Positions 7,540-13,804 of a DNA stretch of 24,480 nt are shown here, piece by piece. The notes beneath the pieces were generated by a model that did not search any database, was not told the origin of the DNA, and saw only the letters and a program-made list of their open reading frames with translations. The number at the start of each line of letters is the position of its first letter. Position 1 is the first letter of the stretch. Both the position numbers and the translations under genes were made by a program. Origin of the DNA: JBLHKT01 sp043101615 (GTDB taxonomy: Bacteria > Planctomycetota > Phycisphaerae > Phycisphaerales > UBA1924); the NCBI GenBank assembly GCA_043101615.1, contig JBICID010000134.1, positions 1 through 24,480 of the forward strand. Direction: 5' to 3'.

Positions 7540-7737
7540 GTCTGCCTCCTTGAGTGTCCGTGAACCCCTCTTGCCGGGGCGAGTCCACTATAGGGATCGG
7601 TCAGGCAGCGTCGGGCCTGTGGCCCGTCCTGCCGGATTCTTCATGCCCCCACTCATTGCGGGGGGGCGCTGGGAAGGACCAGGAAAACACGCAATCCCGT
7701 AAAATTCCGCAGATCCGAAAGAACAACGTGGGGGGGG
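7540..7737 (-). other. Intergenic region between mdh and the CpeT-FKBP gene
   Basis: 198 nt. On the minus strand it holds the mdh C-tract (7730-7737) and GCCCCC-11 nt-GGGGGC and GGGCC-ACA-GGCCC inverted repeats, either of which could end mdh transcription. A TATAGT (7587-7592) about 50 nt before the ATG could be a -10 element, but no convincing -35 partner is visible. Confidence 0.3.
7730..7737 (-). repeat. C-tract directly after the mdh stop codon
   Basis: The minus strand reads TGA (7738-7740) followed at once by eight C and then ACG. It is the third case in the window of a stop codon abutting a long C run. Confidence 0.6.
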
Positions 7738-8703
7738 TCAGGCGAGCTCGGGGAACAGCTTCTTCACCGTCTCCACCAGCTCCTCCACGTGGCTCGCCGA
7801 CTCGTCGAACAGCTTCTGCTCGTCCGCGGTGAGCTTGAACTGCACGACCTTCTCCACGCCGCCGGCCCCCAGGAGCGCCGGCACGCCCACGAACAGGCCC
7901 TTGTGCCCGAACTCCCCGTTCAGGTAGGCCGCCGAGGGGATGATCCGCTTTTTGTCCTTCACGATGGCCTCGACCATCTGGATGGTCCCGCTGGCCGGTG
8001 CGTACCAGGCGCTGGTGCCCATCAGCTTGACGACCTCGCCCCCGCCCTTCTTGGCCCGCTCCACGCACGCGTCGATCGTCGCCTGGTCCAGCAGGTCCGA
8101 CACCGGGATGCCGTGCACGCTGGTGCAGCGGGGCAGCGGCACCATGTCGTCCCCGTGCCCGCCCAGCAGCAGCGCCGACACGTCCTCGATCGAGCAGCCG
8201 ACCTCCCACGCGATGAAGGTGCAGAACCGGGCCACGTCCAGCGAGCCCGCCTGACCCATGATCCGGCTGGTCGGGAAGCCCGTCGCCTTCCACGCCGTGT
8301 ACACCATCGCGTCCAGCGGGTTCGACACCACGATCACGATCGAGTCCGGCGCGTGCTTCGCGATGTTCTCGCTCACGCTCTTGACGATCTTCACGTTGGT
8401 CTCGATCAGGTCGTCGCGGCTCATCCCCGGCTTGCGCGGGATGCCCGCCGTCACCACCACCACGTCCGACCCCGCGATGTCCGCGTAGTCGAACGTGCCG
8501 GTCAGGGTCCCGTCGAAACGCTCGATCGGACCGCAGCAGGCCAGGTCCAGCATCTTGCCCCTGGGCATGTGCTGGTCCGGAGCGTCCGGACGCGGGATGT
8601 CGAGCAGGACGATGTCGCCCAGCTCCTTGGCCGCGGCCCAGTGGGCGCACGTCGCCCCGACGTTCCCGGCTCCGATGATGCTGATCTTGGCTCGCTTGGG
8701 CAT
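7738..8703 (-). CDS. mdh: Malate dehydrogenase, NAD-dependent, lactate dehydrogenase-like type
   Basis: 321 residues, the usual length of the family. It interconverts malate and oxaloacetate in the citric acid cycle, in the cytoplasm. Seen: the NAD-binding GAGNVG at residues 11-16, Asp35 at the end of the second strand (favours NAD over NADP), the substrate loop GIPRKPGMSRDDL with two Arg, VVSNPLDAMVY, TSRIMGQAGSLD, and the catalytic His in LLLGGHGDDMVPL. The start is taken at ATG 8703 because it directly precedes the KISIIGAGNVG strand; an in-frame start 21 codons upstream adds unrelated sequence. The gene is divergent from the aminotransferase with only 91 nt between them, so promoters may overlap. 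An eight-C run follows the stop codon. Lactate dehydrogenase is the alternative, less likely given the malate-type substrate loop. Confidence 0.92.
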   Translation of the reverse strand: MPKRAKISIIGAGNVGATCAHWAAAKELGDIVLLDIPRPDAPDQHMPRGKMLDLACCGPIERFDGTLTGTFDYADIAGSDVVVVTAGIPRKPGMSRDDLIETNVKIVKSVSENIAKHAPDSIVIVVSNPLDAMVYTAWKATGFPTSRIMGQAGSLDVARFCTFIAWEVGCSIEDVSALLLGGHGDDMVPLPRCTSVHGIPVSDLLDQATIDACVERAKKGGGEVVKLMGTSAWYAPASGTIQMVEAIVKDKKRIIPSAAYLNGEFGHKGLFVGVPALLGAGGVEKVVQFKLTADEQKLFDESASHVEELVETVKKLFPELA

Positions 8704-8770
8704 GGCAGACTCACTCTCTGTGCGGGGATGCGTCGTGTCACTCGAGCCCCGGGCCGCGCACCTCACACCC

Positions 8771-8793
8771 GGGTCAGGATGCTAGGCTGACCC
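8771..8793 (+). promoter_or_regulatory. Leaderless promoter overlapped by an inverted repeat (possible operator)
   Basis: TAGGCT (8783-8788) ends 6 nt before the ATG at 8795, so the transcript would start at about the start codon; no Shine-Dalgarno is present. GGGTCAG (8771-8777) and CTGACCC (8787-8793) form a perfect 7-nt inverted repeat with a 9-nt spacer across this -10 element, the layout of a repressor site. No good -35 hexamer is visible. Confidence 0.4.
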
Positions 8794-8794
8794 G

Positions 8795-9994
8795 ATGCCA
8801 ACCTCCCACGCCAGCGTCGTCTCGGACCGGCTCTCGTCCTTCGGCACCACCATCTTCGCCGACATCACCGCGCGAGCCCGCGCCGCCGGCGCCGTCAACC
8901 TCGGCCAGGGCATGCCCGACACCGACGGCCCGGACTGGATCAAGGACGCCGCCGCCCGCGCCATGCGCGATCACCCCAACCAGTACGTCCCTCTCCCCGG
9001 AGTCCCGGCCCTCAGAGCGGCCATCGCCGATCGAGCCGCGACGACCGGCCTCGGACGGACCGCGGACCCGGACACCGAGATCACCGTCACCGACGGCTGC
9101 ACCGAGGCCCTCGCCGCCTGCATGCTGGGCCTGCTCAACCCCGGCGACGAGGCCGTCGTCTTCGAGCCCTACTACGACGCCTACCGCGCCGACCTGGCCA
9201 TGGCCGGCGCCGTCCCCCGCTACGTCCCCTTGCGCATGCAGCCCGACGGCACCTTCGCCCACGATCCCGACGAGCTCGCCGCCGCCGTGACCCCCAAGAC
9301 ACGCGCCATCCTCACCAACACCCCCCACAACCCCACCGGCAAGGTCTTCAGCGCATCCGAGCTCCGGCACATCGCCGACCTCGCCATCGAGCACGACCTC
9401 ATCGTCTTCTCCGACGAGGTCTACGACTGCCACGTCTTCGACGGCGAACACAGCCGAATCGCCTCCTTGGAGGGCATGGCCGACCGCACCGTCACCCTCG
9501 GCTCCTTCGGCAAGATGTTCAGCCTCACCGGATGGAAGATCGGCTGGGCCATCGCCCCGCCCCACCTCACCGCCGGCATCCGGGCCGCTCACCAGTTCCT
9601 CACCTACTGCGTCGCCGCCCCGCTCCAGCACGCCGCCGCCGAGGCCCTCCGCGCACCGGACTCGTACTACATCGAGCTCCGAGACCGCTTCCGCGCCCAG
9701 CGCGACACGCTCGCCGCGGGCCTGCACGAGCTCGGCTTCCGCTTCGCCACGCCCCCAGGAGGCTACTTCATCCTCGCCGACCACACCCCCGTCTCCGCAC
9801 CACGCGGCTTCACCGACGACGTCTCCTTCTGCCACCACCTCATCGAGGACGCCAAGGTCGCCGCCATCCCCCCCACCAGCTTCTACCAGCAGTCCGACGA
9901 GGGGAAGAAACTCCTCCGCTTCGCCTTCTGCGTCTCAGAACCCACCATCCAGGCCGCGCTCACCAACCTCCGCGACTGGGCCGCACGCTCCTGA
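8795..9994 (+). CDS. PLP-dependent class I/II aminotransferase (methionine/kynurenine aminotransferase-like)
   Basis: 399 residues, fold-type I aminotransferase of the cytoplasm. Seen: NLGQGMPDTDGPDWI near the N-terminus, YVPLPGVPALRAAIA, TVTDGCTEAL (cofactor phosphate region), FEPYYDAY, TNTPHNPTGKVF (the Asn and Pro stacking on the cofactor), FSDEVYDCHVFDG, and SFGKMFSLTGWKIGWA with the PLP Lys at residue 240. PPGGYFILAD and the final LRFAFCVSE with the substrate carboxylate Arg complete the domain. The pattern is closest to the YbdL/kynurenine aminotransferase/glutamine transaminase K group, so substrates are probably methionine, glutamine or aromatic amino acids. Neighbours give no pathway clue. 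ATG at 8795 with apparently no leader. The family is firm; the substrate is inference. Confidence 0.9.
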   Translation: MPTSHASVVSDRLSSFGTTIFADITARARAAGAVNLGQGMPDTDGPDWIKDAAARAMRDHPNQYVPLPGVPALRAAIADRAATTGLGRTADPDTEITVTDGCTEALAACMLGLLNPGDEAVVFEPYYDAYRADLAMAGAVPRYVPLRMQPDGTFAHDPDELAAAVTPKTRAILTNTPHNPTGKVFSASELRHIADLAIEHDLIVFSDEVYDCHVFDGEHSRIASLEGMADRTVTLGSFGKMFSLTGWKIGWAIAPPHLTAGIRAAHQFLTYCVAAPLQHAAAEALRAPDSYYIELRDRFRAQRDTLAAGLHELGFRFATPPGGYFILADHTPVSAPRGFTDDVSFCHHLIEDAKVAAIPPTSFYQQSDEGKKLLRFAFCVSEPTIQAALTNLRDWAARS

Positions 9995-10073
9995 TCGGTC
10001 ACGGGCGGTGAACGAGCCCGTCGCGCATGCGATGCGGCCTGACCTCACTCACCATCGCGACACCCGACCCGCA

Positions 10074-10880
10074 TCACGGCTCCCCGGTCGCCTCGTCCGC
10101 CCCCAGCACCTCCACCGGAAGCGACGCCAGCTCGGACACGTAGCGCGGCGGCAGCGGCACCGGGCACGTCTCACCACCCTCCATCGCCAGCACCAGCAGC
10201 GGCTGGCCCGGCGGCAGCGGCTCGTGCATCGCCACCACCACGTCACGCACCGGCCCGCCGCTCGCAAAGTCCATCTGCCGGTACACCTGGCGCGGCGACC
10301 CGATCCGCTCCGGCTCAGCCAGCGCTCCCCTGCCGAAGAACCCCTCGATCGCGCGGCACTGCTCCTCCGTCGGCGCCGCACCGCCCGGCCCACGCGCGAA
10401 CACCACCGGCGAACCACGGAACATCGGCACGCCCGGCGAACCCACGAACAACTCACCCCGGAACCCGGCCCTGCGCAAACGCTCGCACAGGTCCGCCGGG
10501 TGATCGCACACCACCCGATCCACGCGGATCACCCACTCCGCACCAGCGTTGGCCGCGTGCTCGAAGGCGATCCGCGCATCCTGAATCAGCTCACTCAGAC
10601 CCCCGGGCAGTTCCATCCCGCGCCACGCCCCGTTGATCCCTGCGGTCGCCTCGCGACAGGCGATCTCGGCCCGGTCCAGCGCCAGCGGACGCTCCCCGTC
10701 CTCGATCACGTCCAGCTCGCCCAGCGCCAGCGTGACCGCCTGCAGCGTGATCGCGTGCGGGACGCTGGCCTTCCAGGCGCCGCCCTCCCCGACATCGGGG
10801 AGAGCCACAGCAGCCTGCGCAAGCTCGGTGCATCGCCCAAGCAGGCCCGCCCAATCCGTCTTAACAGGTTCTTTTCGCAT
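10074..10880 (-). CDS. Unrecognised protein, 268 residues
   Basis: I do not recognise this gene. It encodes a soluble-looking protein without signal peptide or membrane segment. Seen: an Ala/Leu-rich helical N-terminal half, a central EWVIRVDRVVCDHPADLCERLRR region followed by GELFVGSPGVPMFRGSPVVFARG, and a C-terminal part with VRDVVVAMHEPLPPGQPLLVLAME, which reads as strands of an alpha/beta domain. Strongly biased third positions support real coding. The ATG at 10880 is preceded by AAAAAG, a weak ribosome site. It converges with the aminotransferase (79 nt between stops) and diverges from the secreted-protein gene at 10988. It could be a lineage-specific planctomycetal protein; no function is proposed. 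Confidence 0.7.
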   Translation of the reverse strand: MRKEPVKTDWAGLLGRCTELAQAAVALPDVGEGGAWKASVPHAITLQAVTLALGELDVIEDGERPLALDRAEIACREATAGINGAWRGMELPGGLSELIQDARIAFEHAANAGAEWVIRVDRVVCDHPADLCERLRRAGFRGELFVGSPGVPMFRGSPVVFARGPGGAAPTEEQCRAIEGFFGRGALAEPERIGSPRQVYRQMDFASGGPVRDVVVAMHEPLPPGQPLLVLAMEGGETCPVPLPPRYVSELASLPVEVLGADEATGEP

Positions 10881-10939
10881 CTTTTTGGAAATCGGTGGCG
10901 AATCCGAGCGGAAGGGGTTTATCGGGGCTGCGAGTTCTC

Positions 10940-10945
10940 TAAAAT
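10940..10945 (+). promoter_or_regulatory. Candidate -10 element of the first secreted-protein gene
   Basis: TAAAAT lies 42 nt before the ATG at 10988, in a short AT-rich patch between two divergent genes. A TTTATC 17 nt upstream is only a weak -35 match. A GGAGAGGAG ribosome site precedes the ATG, so this transcript would have an ordinary leader. Confidence 0.3.
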
Positions 10946-10987
10946 GAACCCGGGTCCTTGGTCAGGATCCTAGGAGAGGAGTGATCC

Positions 10988-11812
10988 ATGAAAACCGTGA
11001 TGATCGCGGCCGTCGGGCTCGCGTCCGCAGCCGCCCCCGCGCTCGCCCAGACGTTCTTCGCCACCCGCGGCACGACCCTGTACCGCATGGACGGCATCGG
11101 CGGACCCGTCTCAACCTTCACGCTCAGCGACGAGATCATTGGCATCGGCCAGACCGCCGATGGGATGGTCTACGGCGTCTCGCAGATCCCCCAGCCCGGT
11201 GACGTCTCCAAACTCTACCGCATCGACGACATCGAGGGCACCCCCTCGCTCACGCTGATCCCCAGCACCCTCAGCCGGCTCTACACCTCCCTGACCGCCG
11301 TCGGCAACGACCTGTACGCCTTCCGCGCCGGCGGGCCCGGGTCCACCATCGGGCAGCTCGCCCGCATCGACAAGGACACCGGCGTCGAGACACCCCTGGC
11401 CTCGCTCAACAGCTTCCGGGGCTCCGGCGGCGCCGCCTACGACCCCGGCACCGACACGATGTGGGTCCTGGGCGATTCCGACAACACCCGCCTCTTCACC
11501 GTCGACGACTACGAGCCCGTCGGCTACCCCGAACTCGCCGTCACCGAGGTCGGCGCCATCGGCCTCAACTCGCCCAGCTTCGGCCTCGAGTTCTACCGCG
11601 GCGTGCTCTACGGCGCCGTCACCGACCTCGACACGGGCGCCCTCACCCTCGGACGCTTCAACACCAACACCGGCGCCTTCATCGGCCTGGCCGACCTCGA
11701 CTTCGGCATCACCGAGGGCGCCCCCACCGCCCTCTTCGTGATCCCCTCCCCCGCGACGCCCACGCTCGCGCTGCTCGGGATCGGAGCCGCGGGCATCCGC
11801 CGCCGTCGCTGA
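10988..11812 (+). CDS. Secreted protein with PEP-CTERM-like sorting tail (paralogue A)
   Basis: 274 residues. Signal peptide MKTVMIAAVGLASAAAPALAQ is expected to be cut after Ala-Leu-Ala. The mature part has repeated strand-turn units with Tyr/Asp motifs (TTLYRMDGIGG, KLYRIDDIEG, NTRLFTVDDYE, GGAAYDPGTDTMWVLGD), a pattern of beta-propeller-like proteins. The end is IPSPATPTLALLGIGAAGIRRRR: Pro-rich motif, hydrophobic helix and four Arg, a PEP-CTERM-like anchor read by an exosortase-type system. ATG 10988 follows GGAGAGGAG. A paralogue follows 138 nt downstream, with no strong terminator between, so they may share a transcript. The ligand and role are unknown. Confidence 0.8.
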   Translation: MKTVMIAAVGLASAAAPALAQTFFATRGTTLYRMDGIGGPVSTFTLSDEIIGIGQTADGMVYGVSQIPQPGDVSKLYRIDDIEGTPSLTLIPSTLSRLYTSLTAVGNDLYAFRAGGPGSTIGQLARIDKDTGVETPLASLNSFRGSGGAAYDPGTDTMWVLGDSDNTRLFTVDDYEPVGYPELAVTEVGAIGLNSPSFGLEFYRGVLYGAVTDLDTGALTLGRFNTNTGAFIGLADLDFGITEGAPTALFVIPSPATPTLALLGIGAAGIRRRR

Positions 11813-11950
11813 CACGAACCAACGGGGCCAGACCGCCCCGACGACACCCGGCCCGGCGGGATCTGGTCACCGGGATGGCCACTCCGCAGGCCACGACACG
11901 AGGAATTGAGAACGCGGAACGCAGGCACGAGAACCACAAGGAGATCTGAG

Positions 11951-12739
11951 ATGAAGACCGCCCTCTTCGCGAGCACGCTGGCGCTCACCGCCGGCCTCGC
12001 TGCCGCCCAGCAGCCCACCTTCCTGGTCACCAACGGCTCCACGCTGTACCGCACCACCGTCGGCGGGCCGGTCGAGACCTTCAACCTCGGCGACGACATC
12101 GTCGGCATGGCCGTCGCCGCCGACGGCACCATCTACGCCACCTCCTCCACCGCCAACGCCACCTCCGGCCTCTTCGAGCTCTACACCATCGACGACGCCG
12201 AGGGCACCCCCACCCTCAGCCTCGTCACCGACCAGCTCGCCAGCGTCTACACCGCCCTCTCCATCATCGACGGCAGCCTGTACAGCTCCTTCGAGGGCGG
12301 GCAGTTCCTCGTCAACGTCGACCTCAACACCTTCGCCGAGACCACCGTCGGCGCGACCGGCGTCTTCAACGTCGGCGGCGCCGCCTACGACCAGGGCAGC
12401 GACACCCTCTACTGGTCCTCCGGCATCGACGACGCCCTCTACACCATCGACTACACCACCGCCGCCGCCACCCTCGTCGGCTCCCTCGGCATCGACGTCG
12501 CACAGCAGGGCATGGACTTCTACGAGTTCAACGGCGTCCTCTACCACGCCGTCGACAACGAGACCACCGGACGCTTCGAGCTCGGCACCACCGACACCAC
12601 GACCGGCGCCTACACCTTCCTCAAGACCATCGTCGACGCCAACCTCCAGGGCTCCACCTCCCTCGCCGTCATCCCCACCCCCGCCTCCGCAGCCGTCCTG
12701 GGCCTCGGCGGCCTGCTCGCGACCCGCCGCCGGCGCTGA
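11951..12739 (+). CDS. Secreted protein with PEP-CTERM-like sorting tail (paralogue B)
   Basis: 262 residues, a paralogue of the protein encoded just upstream: shared openings (PTFLVTNGSTLYRTTVGGPVETF), the YTIDDAEGTPTLSLV unit, GGAAYDQGSDTLYWSSG and the same strand-turn spacing. Signal peptide MKTALFASTLALTAGLAAAQ, and a C-terminal IPTPASAAVLGLGGLLATRRRR sorting tail. The start is taken at ATG 11951, preceded by AAGGAGATC, rather than at an in-frame ATG 15 codons earlier that would place an Arg/Thr-rich stretch before the signal peptide. It is followed by a strong terminator. Predicted to be an exported, cell-surface beta-propeller-like protein of unknown role. Confidence 0.82.
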   Translation: MKTALFASTLALTAGLAAAQQPTFLVTNGSTLYRTTVGGPVETFNLGDDIVGMAVAADGTIYATSSTANATSGLFELYTIDDAEGTPTLSLVTDQLASVYTALSIIDGSLYSSFEGGQFLVNVDLNTFAETTVGATGVFNVGGAAYDQGSDTLYWSSGIDDALYTIDYTTAAATLVGSLGIDVAQQGMDFYEFNGVLYHAVDNETTGRFELGTTDTTTGAYTFLKTIVDANLQGSTSLAVIPTPASAAVLGLGGLLATRRRR

Positions 12740-12764
12740 GCGACCCACACACCCGCAACCCCGC

Positions 12765-12791
12765 ACGCGCCCCCCGGGGGCGCGTTTTTTT
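12765..12791 (+). terminator. Strong intrinsic terminator after the secreted-protein pair
   Basis: ACGCGCCCCC and GGGGGCGCGT form a perfect 10-nt inverted repeat around a single C (the real loop opens a few pairs), followed directly by seven T. It lies 26 nt past the TGA of paralogue B. Its T-tract is about where the -35 region of the next gene would be. Confidence 0.92.
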
Positions 12792-12805
12792 GTGCGCCGG
12801 GGGGC

Positions 12806-12811
12806 TAGGCT
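12806..12811 (+). promoter_or_regulatory. Leaderless-type -10 element of the flavin-reductase-like gene
   Basis: TAGGCT ends 6 nt before the ATG at 12818, the same hexamer and spacing as at 8783. Both sites share GCTAGGCT-N-ACCC-N-ATG. There is no Shine-Dalgarno before the start codon, so the mRNA probably begins at or next to ATG. Confidence 0.4.
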
Positions 12812-12817
12812 CACCCC

Positions 12818-13462
12818 ATGGAAATCAACCCCGACATGCTCGAGACCACCGACCGCTACAAGCTCCTCATCGGGGCCATCACGCCCCGCCCCATCGCGGT
12901 CGTCTCCACCGTCTCCCCCGACGGCGCACCCAACCTCGCCCCCTTCTCCTTCTTCACAGGCCTCGGCTCGGACCCCATGTCCCTGATCGTCTGCCCAGCC
13001 AACAACCAGGACGGCAAGGACAAGGACACCCTCCGCAACCTCAAGCGACCACAGCACGGCGGCACCGGCGAGTTCGTCGTCAACATCGCCTGCGAGCCCT
13101 ACATCCGAAAGGTCGCCGCCGCCGCGGAGCCACTCCCGCACGGGCAGAGCGAGTTCGACCTCGCCGGCCTCACCATGGCCCCCAGCGTCGCCGTCCAGCC
13201 CCCCCGCCTCGCCGAGAGCCCCGTCTGTTTCGAGTGCAAGACCGTCCAGGTCGTCAAGGTCGGCGGCGACAAGCCCTTCGCCGGCAACGTCGTCATCGGA
13301 CGCGTCCTGCACGTCTACGTCAACGACGACCTCATCGACGACGCCCACCGCATCGACCAGCAGAAACTCGGCACCGTCGGACGCATGGGCGGCTACAGGT
13401 ACTGCCGCACGAGCGACCAGTTCGAGATCACCCCCGGCAAGGCCGCGCTCGAAGAGTCCTGA
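12818..13462 (+). CDS. Flavin-reductase-like FMN-binding split-barrel protein
   Basis: 214 residues, cytoplasmic. It matches the flavin reductase-like (DIM6/NTAB) family that binds FMN in a split beta-barrel and reduces flavin or acts as a small flavoprotein oxidoreductase. Seen: KLLIGAITPRPIAVVSTVSPDGAPNLAPFSFFTGLGSDP, the flavin-binding start typical of the family, then KDTLRNLKR, GEFVVNIA, the APSVAVQPPRLAESPVCFEC strand pair, and VIGRVLHVYVNDDL near the end. The C-terminal LGTVGRMGGYRYCRTSDQFE segment is also characteristic. Its partner oxygenase, if any, is not in the window. The ATG at 12818 directly precedes the domain and appears leaderless. A hairpin follows the stop. Confidence 0.88.
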   Translation: MEINPDMLETTDRYKLLIGAITPRPIAVVSTVSPDGAPNLAPFSFFTGLGSDPMSLIVCPANNQDGKDKDTLRNLKRPQHGGTGEFVVNIACEPYIRKVAAAAEPLPHGQSEFDLAGLTMAPSVAVQPPRLAESPVCFECKTVQVVKVGGDKPFAGNVVIGRVLHVYVNDDLIDDAHRIDQQKLGTVGRMGGYRYCRTSDQFEITPGKAALEES

Positions 13463-13804
13463 CCCACCGATCCCGACCGGGCGGGTGCCACGGGTTGACC
13501 AAAGGGCAACCCGTGCCTTCTTCCCCCGCTTCTCCCCCCTTGTAGAACCGAAAACGGCCGGGAACGCCGCTCAAGCGGGATCGGCCCAGGCCGGTCCGAG
13601 CCGTCTTCCCTGGCCCCGAAGGCCACGACGCTCGGTGCCGTCCAACGGCAACCGCCCGGTGGATCTTCCGTTTCCCACCGACCCAGCAGCCACTCCATAC
13701 GCCACTGGCCGTCGGGCACGACGATCCGCTTGAACGACTTGCTCCCGGCCGTCTCGGTCTGAACCGATCGCGCACGCGTCAACGCACGCGATCAAACCGG
13801 GTGC
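13463..13804. other. Convergent intergenic region, 342 nt, no firm gene
   Basis: It separates the flavin-reductase-like gene (plus) and the ribonucleotide reductase gene (minus), whose ends face each other. Besides the hairpin at 13489-13515 it contains a minus-strand open frame from a TTG at 13782 that runs to 13393, overlapping the end of the plus gene. Its first 35 or so codons (SFKRIVVPDGQWRMEWLLGRW) look protein-like, then it degrades to Arg/Gly/Pro-rich sequence. With no ribosome site it is more likely a gene remnant or chance. Confidence 0.35.
13489..13520 (+). terminator. Hairpin after the flavin-reductase-like gene
   Basis: CACGGGTTG (13489-13497) and CAACCCGTG (13507-13515) are a perfect 9-pair stem with a 9-nt loop, followed by CCTTCTTCC. 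It lies 27 nt past the TGA. The pyrimidine tail is weak, but position and stem fit a terminator. Confidence 0.6.

Noticed and set aside
10001..10075. Inverted repeats between the aminotransferase and the unrecognised gene (ACGGGC/GCCCGT and GATGCGG/CCGCATC)
   Set aside because: Stems are short or have a 31-nt loop and no T-run; they may help end convergent transcripts but evidence is too weak to call a terminator.
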